Assembly (NCBI GenBank): GCA_965223255.1
Contig: CBDCWA010000002.1
Coordinates: 310,001-374,000, forward strand
Direction of reading: 5' to 3'
DNA length: 64,000 bases
From: CBDCWA01 sp965223255
Lineage (GTDB): Bacteria; Pseudomonadota; Alphaproteobacteria; Rhizobiales; Hyphomicrobiaceae
Below the pieces are notes generated by a model. The model searched no databases, was not told the DNA's origin, and saw nothing but the letters and a program-made list of their open reading frames with translations. This document shows, piece by piece, positions 16,634 through 25,142 of the stretch; the first letter of the stretch is position 1; the number at the start of each line of letters is the position of its first letter. The translations under genes and the position numbers were made by a program.

Positions 16634-17335
16634 CTATTCGCCTGCCCGGAACGCTTTGGACGTATTGAGCAAATTGCCGATCACATCATCTGTGCTGCGC
16701 ACATCACCAAAGCTCTGCCAAAAGCTGGTCAGACCGGCCAGATGATCGTCATCAAAGCGAGCTGCATTGGCGTCATGAACCATTACCGCGCGATAACCAA
16801 TCATCATGGCATCGCGCGCACTCGACTCACAGCACATGTTGGTCGCCGTTCCACAGAACAATACGTTTTTGATGCCCCGTACGCGCAGGTGCGAGTCGAG
16901 GTCTGATGATCCCTGGATGAAAGCGCTGAAACGCGACTTGCGCGTGATGAGGTCGCCGTCTTTGACGACCAGATCAGGGTATAACCGGTGACCCTCGCTG
17001 CCTTCCGTCAGCCCGTCCTTGTGCGCGTTCATCTTAGCATCAGTGAAAAAATAATCGTGATAGATCGGCCAATTGCTGGGGCCGCCCATCTTATCGGCGA
17101 CGGTCAATAGCACCCAGGCGACAAGCCCTCCACGCCGGCGCACAACATCGGCAAGCCGGTTGATATTCGGCACAATGCTCTTTGCGGTTTCGACCTCGGC
17201 AACAAAAAAATTCTGCATGTCGATCACGACCAGTGCCGTTTCTTCCGGCTCGAACGTGTCGAAAACATTGAGCCGTCCACGTTTGGCCTCGATCCGGTCC
17301 ATGACATATTGCGGAATATTCAGTGCGTGGGGCAT
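16634..17335 (-). CDS. Isochorismatase-family cysteine hydrolase
   Basis: This 233-residue cytoplasmic hydrolase has the complete family triad: Asp39 in VVIDMQ, Lys133 in TRKSRFSAF, and Cys168 in GTATNMCCES, next to the usual cis-peptide turn. Such enzymes hydrolyse amides (nicotinamide, ureidoacrylate, N-carbamoyl compounds, maleamate) or vinyl ethers. The N-terminal extension with Tyr and Arg before the core resembles the ureidoacrylate/N-carbamoylsarcosine amidase branch more than nicotinamidases. It stands alone, divergent from the enoyl-CoA hydratase operon with 685 bp between. The substrate is unknown. Confidence 0.85.
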   Translation of the reverse strand: MPHALNIPQYVMDRIEAKRGRLNVFDTFEPEETALVVIDMQNFFVAEVETAKSIVPNINRLADVVRRRGGLVAWVLLTVADKMGGPSNWPIYHDYFFTDAKMNAHKDGLTEGSEGHRLYPDLVVKDGDLITRKSRFSAFIQGSSDLDSHLRVRGIKNVLFCGTATNMCCESSARDAMMIGYRAVMVHDANAARFDDDHLAGLTSFWQSFGDVRSTDDVIGNLLNTSKAFRAGE

Positions 17336-18020
17336 CGCGTTTCAAGCTCCTTTACGATTGATGTCATGCCGGTTGCCAGGCAATCATGCGCAACTGGCGA
17401 ATCTCGCGTCAATCGCGAATGTGACACTGTAAAAGTGGCTTCTCGTTTCGTGGTATTGGCGCAGATCGAAGTCTTCGCTCAGGTGAAAGAGTTTTTTGTC
17501 AGCGGCCAAGATAGACATGAGTTCACTGTCGATTATTCCAACAAGCCGATCGATTACATTACAACCCAGTTTGCGCATTGCAACTGTTACAGGCATTCTA
17601 AGTGCAACTGTCTAGGATCTGAAAGCGGGTTTATCAATTCTCAGCGAACAGCCAGTGGCCTCAAGTCCTGACGGATCTTTTGGTGATGCAGCTAAGTCCT
17701 ATGAACCAAAAAGTATCATTTCCGGGCCTGGTCCTTCGGCGACGTCAGCCCAGCGCCGGGCGATTTCCACTACTGGGGGTGAATCGGAAAGTATCGTCGA
17801 AAGGCGAATAGTAGCCCGCGTTGCGGGTTACACGGATCTCAGATTTGTGGGACCAAAAGTGGCAGCGAAAAATACTTAGCTGCATGCGACCCCGATAGAC
17901 TCACTCCATCTCAAAGCATAGTCTCATATCGACTACGAGCCTCCGGGAGAAACCGCGGCCAGATCACACGTCCAAAGAAGACTGATGGATGCGTTGGCCA
18001 ATTCATATGAGGGATGAGAG
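17336..18020. other. 685-bp intergenic stretch
   Basis: This stretch lies between divergent genes. A 70-codon minus-strand frame (17384-17596) has no recognised family and no good ribosome binding site. I see no clear operator. The last bases carry GAGGGATGAGAG before the ATG at 18021. Confidence 0.4.
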
Positions 18021-18848
18021 ATGGTTGAGAAAAATGTCGCCCTTTACGAAAAAACTGACGCCGTCGCAATCATCACAATGAACAGACCGGAAAAACGCAA
18101 CGCGCTCAGTCCGGATCTGAAGGCGCGTTTAATCGAATTGTTTCGTGATGCGGAAGCCGATGACGAAGTGGCCGTGGTCGTGCTGCGCGGCGCCGGCAAG
18201 ACATTCTGTGCTGGTGCCGACATAAGTTGGAGCCCAGAAAAGGAATCCCGCAAGGGAGACGGGCTGAAGACCCAGGCGCACCACCATAAAACGCTTGATT
18301 TCCACTTCACACCTTGGAGCTTGACCAAACCTGTCATCGCATCAATTCAGGGACATGCTATGGGTGCTGGATGCGAGCTGGCGATGATGTGCGATATGTC
18401 GATCGCTGCCGATACGGCAATTATGGGGGAACCGGAGATCAGGTTTGCCTCGATTGGCTCCGCTTTGATCATGCCTTGGATCATTGGGCACAAGCGCGCG
18501 CGCCAGCTTCTCTATCTCGGCGACACGATCACCGCAGAGCGCGCCGAACAGATTGGCATGATTAACCTCGTGGTGCCGGAAGCGGAATTGGAAACGGAAA
18601 CGCTGAGATTCGCGGAAAGACTCGCACTGATTGGTAGGGAGACTCTCAGTGCGATAAAAAATGCTGTCAATCGAGGCATCGAAGCTCAAGGCTTTCGGGC
18701 TGGTATGGAGGCAGGCACTGATGTCACCGCACTCATTCATACGTCTAATGTCGAGTCGAGCAAGAATTTCCGAGAGCGCGTTAAGAACGAAGGAGCTGCT
18801 GCCGCATTCCGATGGCGCAATGCTCAATTTAAAACTGAGCCCAAGTGA
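18021..18848 (+). CDS. Enoyl-CoA hydratase/isomerase family protein, copy 1
   Basis: This 275-residue crotonase-fold protein acts on an enoyl-CoA thioester in the cytoplasm. The oxyanion-hole segments are GKTFCAGADIS and QGHAMGAGCELAMMCD. Both acid/base glutamates of classical hydratases are present: one in GAGCELAM and one in GEPEIRFASIG. The segment after the second Glu, which normally reads as a GAGGTQRL-type motif, is replaced by SALIMPWIIGHKRAR in this protein and similarly in its neighbour, so the pair forms its own subgroup. It leads an operon with a second copy (78-bp gap) and an NDP-forming acyl-CoA synthetase. Confidence 0.88.
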   Translation: MVEKNVALYEKTDAVAIITMNRPEKRNALSPDLKARLIELFRDAEADDEVAVVVLRGAGKTFCAGADISWSPEKESRKGDGLKTQAHHHKTLDFHFTPWSLTKPVIASIQGHAMGAGCELAMMCDMSIAADTAIMGEPEIRFASIGSALIMPWIIGHKRARQLLYLGDTITAERAEQIGMINLVVPEAELETETLRFAERLALIGRETLSAIKNAVNRGIEAQGFRAGMEAGTDVTALIHTSNVESSKNFRERVKNEGAAAAFRWRNAQFKTEPK

Positions 18849-18926
18849 GTATTCCACCACGACCAGTTTTGCGTTCCGAGTAGCACAGGGAATCTCGGAC
18901 CGTTTAACAGTGAGGAAACTAATAAA

Positions 18927-19742
18927 ATGGCAGAACAGTTAGCGACTTATAAGAGGCGCGACCAGGTTGCGGTCATTACGTTGAATCGACCGGAGAAGCG
19001 CAATCCCCTGAGTAAGGCAATGCGCGATGCCATCCTCCAACACGTTGGTTCTGCTGAAAACGATCCTGACGTTGCTGTCATTGTGCTTCGCGGTGCCGGC
19101 TCGACGTTTTGTGCCGGCGCTGATATGTCGAGGGACGATCCCACACGAGAAGCACGCAACTCAGATGGACTACTGTCCTATGCCTACTACGATGACGTAA
19201 TCGATTTTCACTTGGCGCTTTTTGGTGCTCAGCTGCCGATTATCGCATCAGTCCAGGGACACGCGCTGGGTGCCGGCCTCGAAATGACGATGATGTGCGA
19301 TCTCACGATCGGCGCGGAATCAGCATTATTCGGCGAACCCGAAATTCGATTTGGCTCCGTTGGTGCCGCGGTGATCATGCCGTGGGTCATCGGCTACAAG
19401 CGGGCGCGGGAATTGCTTTACATGGGTGATCTGATCGACGCTCGCACGGCCCAATCCTATGGGCTGATTAATCGCGTCGTGCCCGATGCCGAATTGGAGC
19501 GAGAAACACTGCGCCTTGCCGACCGGATGGCCATTGTCGGCCGGACGACGCTGATAGGTGCGAAACGGGCGGTCAATCATGGCGCCGAAACCGCGGGCCT
19601 GAGAGACGCGCTCCGCAAGGGTGTGATGGTTGTTTCGCTCATGCATGTCTCGGAGAACGAACGGCACAAAGAATTCTCACGCCGTGCGTCGTCTGACGGC
19701 ATTCGCGAGGCGATAAAGTGGATGCATTCCCAGTTCGACTGA
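18927..19742 (+). CDS. Enoyl-CoA hydratase/isomerase family protein, copy 2
   Basis: This 271-residue paralogue of the preceding gene aligns throughout and shares RPEKRN near the N-terminus, STFCAGADMS, QGHALGAGLEMTMMCD, and GEPEIRFGSVG followed by a VIMPWVIGYKRAR segment. Both catalytic glutamates are kept. The two proteins are clearly related but not near-identical, so they may act in sequence (hydratase then hydrolase or isomerase), on different chain types, or as a hetero-oligomer. GAGGA lies nine bases before the ATG. Its 3' end lies 47 bp before the synthetase start. Confidence 0.88.
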   Translation: MAEQLATYKRRDQVAVITLNRPEKRNPLSKAMRDAILQHVGSAENDPDVAVIVLRGAGSTFCAGADMSRDDPTREARNSDGLLSYAYYDDVIDFHLALFGAQLPIIASVQGHALGAGLEMTMMCDLTIGAESALFGEPEIRFGSVGAAVIMPWVIGYKRARELLYMGDLIDARTAQSYGLINRVVPDAELERETLRLADRMAIVGRTTLIGAKRAVNHGAETAGLRDALRKGVMVVSLMHVSENERHKEFSRRASSDGIREAIKWMHSQFD

Positions 19743-19789
19743 CTTCGTCGACAAACAAATCAGCGTGCGAAGACTATTTTGGAGCAAGC

Positions 19790-21871
19790 ATGTTTAAATC
19801 ACCCGCACCGCTACTTGAAGCAAAATCAATTGCCATTGTCGGAGCGTCTGAGCGTGCGCGTTGGCCGACAGACCTGCGCAAAAACCTCATTGAATATGGT
19901 TTCCGAGGACCAATCTATCCAATCAACCCACGCCGCACGCATATTTGGGACGAGCAATGCTATCCGAATTTCGGCGCCTTGCCGGAACCGATCGATCTTG
20001 CCCTTGTGGTCGTTCCGGGATCGTCGGTGATCGAAGTCTTGGAAGATGGTGTAGAGAATGGGCTCAAGGCAGCACTGATTTTTGCCGCAAATATCGGCGA
20101 GGGCACGTCCCCCGAAAGTGTTGCGCGTGGACAGGCGCTAAAGGCCTTGTGCGACCGTTCGGGCTTGCGTGCTTGTGGCCCAAACTGTCTCGGCATCGTA
20201 TCATCCAGAAATGGCATTTTCGCCAACCCATCGCGCGCCCTTTGCAGGATGCCGCCGGGTAACATTGGTGCCGTATTCCAGAGCGGCGGCGCGATGCAGC
20301 ACTGGGCACAGCCGGCTGCCGCGCGCGGCCTGCACTTCAGCCACATGATTACCAGCGGCAACGAGGTTGATCTCGTGATGGCGGACTACGTCAACTATAT
20401 GATCGACGATCCCGATACCGACACTATTGTACTCTTCATCGAGGCAATACGGCGCCCCGAAGCTTTCATGCACGCGGCAGTGCGGGCGCTAGAAGCCCGT
20501 AAGCCAATTATCGCTCTCAAGACCGGTCGCAATGCGGAGTCGCAGAGGGCTGCATTGTCACACACCGGCGCAATATGTGGCGATTATGATGCCTACCTTG
20601 CGATGTGCGATCGTTTCGGCATCGTCAATTGCCAGACTTACGAAGACTTGGTTGAAACAACGCTTGCCTTCCAGGCTAAACGTTATCCGATAGGAGACCG
20701 CATCGGTTTTCTGACGATTTCTGGCGGCGTCGTCGACCTGCTTTACGATTACATTGAGGAACAGGGTGCCAATGTGCCCGAGTTCTCCGCCAAGACACTA
20801 TCCGCCCTCCAGGAATTGATCAATCCAGGCCAAGCCGTAAGCAATCCCCTCGATGGCGGCGGCGGATCTGGCTTCAGTCCGAAAGATGCAGCGCCTATCT
20901 GCGAGATCGCGGCACGTGATCCCAATATCGATATCGTGGCCTGGACAATGCGGCTGCCGGGCGAACGTACCAGATTTCGCGACGCGGCCCCGCTGAAGTC
21001 CATGCTGGCAAAAACTGAAAAACCGGTCATAGCGTTCGAACGGACGAATTACATACCGACCGACGACGATTTGGCATTCCAGTCCGAAACCGGCATTCCG
21101 TTTCTGCAAGGGCTGGCCGCAACCGTCAGGGCACTCAGTCTTCTTGGGTTTTACGGCAAGAGGGTGAACGGACCTATGCCAAAGCTGATTGAACCGGCGG
21201 AAACCACGAATAAAAAATCAGACGCTGAGATATTGGCTGCTTTGGAGGAGGCCGGCGCACCGGCGCCAGTGAGCAAGCATGCCAATACGCCAGAGGCCGC
21301 GGCAGTCCTCTCAGAAGACATTGGTTTTCCGGTCGCCTTGAAGATCTCCTCCTCACAAATACTGCATAAGACAGAGGTTGGGGGCGTGAGATTGCATCTT
21401 GGCTCTCGCGAGGACGTAGCTCGCGCTGGTGCAGAGATGATGGAAAGCGCACTGCGCGCCGTACCCGACACCGTGATTGACGGTTTTTACATTCAGGAAA
21501 TGGTAAGCGGTGTGGAAATGATTGTCGGGTGCCGTACCGATCCATTTTATGGGCCAATGATCGCAGTGGGTGCGGGCGGCGTGCTGGTCGAGCTTTTCAA
21601 GGATGTTGCCTTCCGTCTGCTGCCTGTGACACCGGACCTTGTCAATGACATGCTCGATGACCTGCAATGCGTTGCCCTGCTTAATGGGTATCGCGGAGCA
21701 GAACGACGTGACCGCGCAGCATTGATTCGTGCCGTGTGTGGCGTGGGCAATTATTTTATGACGCACAGGCATTGGCTGGCAGAGATCGAAATCAACCCAC
21801 TAACGGTACTCGGCGAGGGCAATGGCGTGCGTGCGGTTGATGTTCGAATTGTCCGTCGTCTGGATCTCTGA
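19790..21871 (+). CDS. NDP-forming acyl-CoA synthetase (acetate-CoA ligase family)
   Basis: This 693-residue single-chain synthetase activates a carboxylic acid to its CoA thioester, or runs in reverse to make ATP. The ATG at 19790 has GGAG nearby; the frame is open to 19718 inside the previous gene. Domain order: CoA-binding Rossmann domain (1-130, IVGASERARWP), succinyl-CoA-ligase-like domain (150-290, ACGPNCLGIVSS, AVFQSGG), a third domain to about 460 with SHTGAICGDYDA carrying the likely phospho-His, and a C-terminal ATP-grasp domain (470-693, VALKISSSQILHKTEVGGV, EMVSGVEMIVG). Cotranscribed with two crotonase-fold genes, so it likely loads the acid that they process or recovers ATP from their product. 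Confidence 0.88.
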   Translation: MFKSPAPLLEAKSIAIVGASERARWPTDLRKNLIEYGFRGPIYPINPRRTHIWDEQCYPNFGALPEPIDLALVVVPGSSVIEVLEDGVENGLKAALIFAANIGEGTSPESVARGQALKALCDRSGLRACGPNCLGIVSSRNGIFANPSRALCRMPPGNIGAVFQSGGAMQHWAQPAAARGLHFSHMITSGNEVDLVMADYVNYMIDDPDTDTIVLFIEAIRRPEAFMHAAVRALEARKPIIALKTGRNAESQRAALSHTGAICGDYDAYLAMCDRFGIVNCQTYEDLVETTLAFQAKRYPIGDRIGFLTISGGVVDLLYDYIEEQGANVPEFSAKTLSALQELINPGQAVSNPLDGGGGSGFSPKDAAPICEIAARDPNIDIVAWTMRLPGERTRFRDAAPLKSMLAKTEKPVIAFERTNYIPTDDDLAFQSETGIPFLQGLAATVRALSLLGFYGKRVNGPMPKLIEPAETTNKKSDAEILAALEEAGAPAPVSKHANTPEAAAVLSEDIGFPVALKISSSQILHKTEVGGVRLHLGSREDVARAGAEMMESALRAVPDTVIDGFYIQEMVSGVEMIVGCRTDPFYGPMIAVGAGGVLVELFKDVAFRLLPVTPDLVNDMLDDLQCVALLNGYRGAERRDRAALIRAVCGVGNYFMTHRHWLAEIEINPLTVLGEGNGVRAVDVRIVRRLDL

Positions 21872-22029
21872 TCCCCATAGCGATTGATTGTTGTGCGCGA
21901 CGTAATTGGCAGTTGTTTACGTTGTATCGGGTGTTGGCGTGTGATGGGGTGTTACAGAAGAGTGTCGGCGCTACTTTGTTTGAATGCCTTCGCAGTTCCG
22001 TTTCTGGCCCCAAGGACTCGTGGTGAAAT

Positions 22030-22053
22030 GGGCAGAGCATTTCCGCTCTACCC
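22030..22053 (-). terminator. Hairpin downstream of the recombinase gene
   Basis: GGGCAGAGC and GCTCTACCC form a 9-bp stem with one mismatch around a 6-base loop, a few bases beyond the recombinase stop on the minus strand. No clear T-run follows. It could be a weak terminator or a structure tied to recombination. Confidence 0.35.
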
Positions 22054-22060
22054 AGTTACA

Positions 22061-22696
22061 TCAGACGTCGATTTGCTCTGCAATCTCAAGGGCATCATCA
22101 ACTTCGATCCCCAGATACCTGACAGTGCTTTCGATCTTTGTGTGTCCGAGCAACAACTGCACGGCACGAAGGTTGCCGGTGCGCTTGTAGATCAGTGTTC
22201 CTTTGGTCCGGCGGATCGAATGTGTGCCATAGACTGAAGGATCTAGCCCAACTGATGCGAGCCACTGGCTAAGCAACCGAGAATACTGCCGCGTGGTCAG
22301 GTGCGCGTCATTACGACCGCGGCCCGGGAACAAATACTGACCGGCCACCCGGCCACTTTCCTTGAGATATCTGTCGATCGCCTCCCGTGTTTGCTCGGTC
22401 AACTCGAACTTGACCGGTCTGCCGGTCTTTCTTTGACGAACGATTGTGCGATCAACGGCGTAGCCCCGAGGCGCAATATCTTCCACGCGAATGGCGACGA
22501 CATCGCACCCACGAAGTTTGCTATCTATGGCCAGATTGAAGAGTGCAAGATCGCGAACCTCGCGTTCGAGCTGGAGCTTGGTGCGGATTGCCCAGACATG
22601 CTTTGGCCTGATCGGTGGTTTCGCGCCTATCAACTTGCCCTTGTTCCAAGGTTCGCGATTGACATTCGGATACACAGCACTTGGCTTCTCAGTCAT
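22061..22696 (-). CDS. Small tyrosine recombinase (phage-integrase family)
   Basis: This 211-residue tyrosine recombinase is counted from the ATG at 22696; the frame extends to 22732. All catalytic residues are visible: Arg62 in KLRG, His159 and Arg162 in THSIRR, His185 in LLGH, and the nucleophile Tyr194 in TVRYLGI. It lacks the N-terminal arm-binding domain of large phage integrases, as in the short recombinases common in rhizobial accessory DNA. It breaks and rejoins DNA at short core sites. A decayed copy of its 3' end lies 5.7 kb away in the same orientation. No partner mobility genes are present. Confidence 0.88.
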   Translation of the reverse strand: MTEKPSAVYPNVNREPWNKGKLIGAKPPIRPKHVWAIRTKLQLEREVRDLALFNLAIDSKLRGCDVVAIRVEDIAPRGYAVDRTIVRQRKTGRPVKFELTEQTREAIDRYLKESGRVAGQYLFPGRGRNDAHLTTRQYSRLLSQWLASVGLDPSVYGTHSIRRTKGTLIYKRTGNLRAVQLLLGHTKIESTVRYLGIEVDDALEIAEQIDV

Positions 22697-22879
22697 GGTC
22701 TTTCTCCATAGTTTCCAAGGGAGAAGCCACAATGAGCGCCTATGGCCGGTTGCGGGCAGCAGCCGCCACGTTAGAGTAAACCGTCAGCAGGCCAATCGAC
22801 GCGAATGACCCGGTGCCGCTATTTTGGCCGGCTTCAATAGCTATCGTATTAGGCGAGCGGGGTGCTCTGCTCGTGATGC

Positions 22880-23404
22880 ATGCAACGAAGAGATAATAAT
22901 ATAGACGGTACTATTCGGTATCGGATTGAACTTGAAATTAATGCACCACGGGAGAGGGTGGTCCAGCTGCTTGCCGATCCGGAACACCTGTCGAAGTGGC
23001 TACGGGGCCTGGTGTTGCACGAACCGCTGAACGGGGTGCATGGGCATGTCGGCACCAAGTCGCGGGTGGTGCTGCGCATGGACAATCAAGAGATCGAGTG
23101 CATCGAGACCGTCACGCGACGGGAGCCGGTGGACCTGCACGCTATCCCAAAGGAGAGTGTCGTTTATTTCGAACGCGAGATCGTCAGCAAGGGCATGTCG
23201 AGCGTCCAGCGCGACCGCCTGACCGAAGCCGGTCCGAAGACAACACTCTGGACGAGCGAGAGTGAGTTCCGATTCACTGGCTTGCTGATGCGGCTGGTAG
23301 GGTTCTTCATGCCTAGCGCCTTTCGCAAACAGTCGCTGCTGCACATGCAGGACTTCAAGGCGTTCGTCGAGCAGGGAAAGGATGTCCGCGAAGCGATGGG
23401 CTGA
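22880..23404 (+). CDS. SRPBCC-family (START-like) protein
   Basis: This 174-residue protein starts with the SRPBCC pattern IELEINAPRERVVQLLADPEHLSKW, typical of the hydrophobic-cavity fold used by polyketide cyclases, coenzyme Q-binding proteins and activators. The C-terminal helix (LLHMQDFKAFVEQG) closes the cavity. A hydrophobic segment (LLMRLVGFFMP) near 133-143 precedes it. There is no strong ribosome binding site before the ATG at 22880, so the exact start is uncertain. It opens the set of small-enzyme genes of region 3. Ligand unknown. Confidence 0.75.
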   Translation: MQRRDNNIDGTIRYRIELEINAPRERVVQLLADPEHLSKWLRGLVLHEPLNGVHGHVGTKSRVVLRMDNQEIECIETVTRREPVDLHAIPKESVVYFEREIVSKGMSSVQRDRLTEAGPKTTLWTSESEFRFTGLLMRLVGFFMPSAFRKQSLLHMQDFKAFVEQGKDVREAMG

Positions 23405-23837
23405 TTTTCGTTTTGCATATTGCAAATCAAGGTCATTGGTATCATCGCTTGCTGCTCGCGTTGTGCGCGAGGAAATCAAGCAGATAATATATCCGCTTCG
23501 GAGATGCGAACATGATGCCTCGAAATTCTCCTCCTTTGGCCTGAACGGCTGTCGGCCCAGCGCTCGGCGATGACCGATATTGGGGGGCAAACAGAAATTG
23601 GCGCTGAATAGCGGACATAGGTCCGCTGATTGGGGCCTAGCTGTCGTCGATTTGTCAGACCACGACCGGCGGTTGATGACCCGGAGCGGGCTTCGCTCGT
23701 TTTCAGGTAACGATCTCAGCCCGAAGCGTCACCGCTGCCCGCAGCCAGATTTCGTCGTCTCGACGCGCGGTGCAAATTGGCCGGCAATCCAACCATCGGC
23801 TTACCGATCCGAACCTAATAATTTGAAGGAATAGCTC
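23405..23837. other. 433-bp intergenic stretch with repeat copy D
   Basis: No gene is seen. About 23565-23715 is an inverted copy of the dispersed repeat. AAGGA precedes the ATG at 23838. Confidence 0.5.
23565..23715 (-). repeat. Dispersed intergenic repeat, inverted copy D
   Basis: The reverse complement matches the first half of copy B (16035-16165), including the hairpin GCGGAC-ATAG-GTCCGC at 23614-23629. Its inner end shares GCCGAGCGCTGG with copy A. The orientation is opposite to copies A and B. Confidence 0.55.
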
Positions 23838-24284
23838 ATGCTGACGAATGCCATAGGAATATCGGTAATCGTGCTAGGGCTGATTTGCTGGATCGGGCAG
23901 ACGTTGGTCGTGTTTGCCCCTGGCATGGCCGAAAAGCTCGGAGTCGGTGAGCCTGAGGAGGAACTCGATCGTTCGATGTACCTATTCGAACGCTATGCGC
24001 AGGGTATCCCTGACATTGCACTCACCTGGCTGCTTCCCGCATCGGCCTTGATGATGCTCCTGGGCTTCGATCACTGGCCAATTCTAGCGTTGATCGGAGG
24101 TGGTGTATATTTGTACTTTCCGATGGTCTTCATCACGACCCGCATCGTCCTACACAAAGATGGGAAAAAGATCGGCAGTCCGGCATCCGTGCTCGCAGCA
24201 TACACACTCGGAACGCTCTGGCTCCTCTCCGCCATAACGATGATTGTCTTGGCCATGGCGGAACTCAGCGGTTCTGCTCGTTGA
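23838..24284 (+). CDS. Small four-helix membrane protein of unknown function
   Basis: This 148-residue inner-membrane protein has four predicted transmembrane segments, at about residues 4-27, 62-80, 83-102 and 118-141. A charged, acidic loop (GVGEPEEELDRSMYLFERYAQG) follows the first helix. The arrangement resembles small DoxX-like or DUF proteins, but I do not recognise the family. It is followed 84 bp later by a methyltransferase gene on the same strand. Confidence 0.65.
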   Translation: MLTNAIGISVIVLGLICWIGQTLVVFAPGMAEKLGVGEPEEELDRSMYLFERYAQGIPDIALTWLLPASALMMLLGFDHWPILALIGGGVYLYFPMVFITTRIVLHKDGKKIGSPASVLAAYTLGTLWLLSAITMIVLAMAELSGSAR

Positions 24285-24368
24285 GGGCGGATACTGGGTC
24301 AAAGTGTTCGCTTACTTGGAATAGACAACTATTGTGGCGGATAAGGCAGTCTAGACGGAGATAGAATC

Positions 24369-25142
24369 TTGGACTGGAGCGATCCGGACGACGTACGAGT
24401 ATTTTTCGAGATACACTCTGATCTTCGTCGAGAAGGCCCCGGCCTACCTGAGACAACAGCGCGTGCGTTGAACCTTGCCGGACCCCTTCCCGAGAACCCC
24501 CGCGTCGTGGATTTCGGCTGTGGGCCAGGCGCTCAGACCATGGATCTTGCGCGTTTGCTTCCGGCGGCTCGAATCTTGGCGATCGATCTGCATCCACCCT
24601 TCGTGGAGGAGGTGGCGCGCCGCGCCGCCACTGAAGAATGCGCCGACCGCGTCACTGCAAAGGTCGGCAATATGGGTGACCCCGCGGCACTTGGCCTCGT
24701 GCCGGGGAGTATCGACCTTATCTGGAGTGAGGGCGCTGCATATTCCGTTGGGGTTCAGAACGCGCTGAACTCTTGGCGTCCTTTGCTGATGGAAGGCGGC
24801 CGGATCGTCTTCTCTGAGGCCGTCCGGTTTGTCGATAAGTTGCCGCTAGCCGCACGGAAGGTGTGGGAGGAATATCCTGACCTCACCGACGACGCAGGAA
24901 CGCGCAACCGCATTTCCGCAGCTGGTCTTCAATGCCTCAGCTCATTTCGTCTGCCACCCGAAGCCTGGATCGCCTATTTTGAGCCTCAGAAGGCAAAGCT
25001 CGACATGCTTGAGGAGCGGTATCGGGATAACCCGAAAGCTCTGTCCGTGCTTGCGGAAACCTGCAACGAAATCGACGTGTACTCAGCGCATGGCAATACT
25101 TACGGCTATGCTTTCTTCATTTGCGCTGCCTCAACCGACTAG
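24369..25142 (+). CDS. Class I SAM-dependent methyltransferase
   Basis: This 257-residue cytoplasmic methyltransferase has motif I VVDFGCGPGAQT at about residues 43-54, an acidic residue after the second strand (LAIDLHPP), and the motif IV region IDLIWSEGAAYSVG. It is probably a small-molecule methyltransferase. The start is a TTG at 24369 with GGAGA seven bases upstream; no upstream ATG is in frame. The C-terminal third contains aromatic residues (WIAYFEPQKAKLDML) that may cover the substrate. Its stop overlaps the end of the convergent hydrolase gene by four bases. Confidence 0.8.
   Translation: MDWSDPDDVRVFFEIHSDLRREGPGLPETTARALNLAGPLPENPRVVDFGCGPGAQTMDLARLLPAARILAIDLHPPFVEEVARRAATEECADRVTAKVGNMGDPAALGLVPGSIDLIWSEGAAYSVGVQNALNSWRPLLMEGGRIVFSEAVRFVDKLPLAARKVWEEYPDLTDDAGTRNRISAAGLQCLSSFRLPPEAWIAYFEPQKAKLDMLEERYRDNPKALSVLAETCNEIDVYSAHGNTYGYAFFICAASTD

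Noticed and set aside
18875..18899. Hairpin TCCGAG/CTCGGA between the two enoyl-CoA hydratase genes
   Set aside because: A 6-bp stem with a 13-base loop is too weak to support a terminator call.
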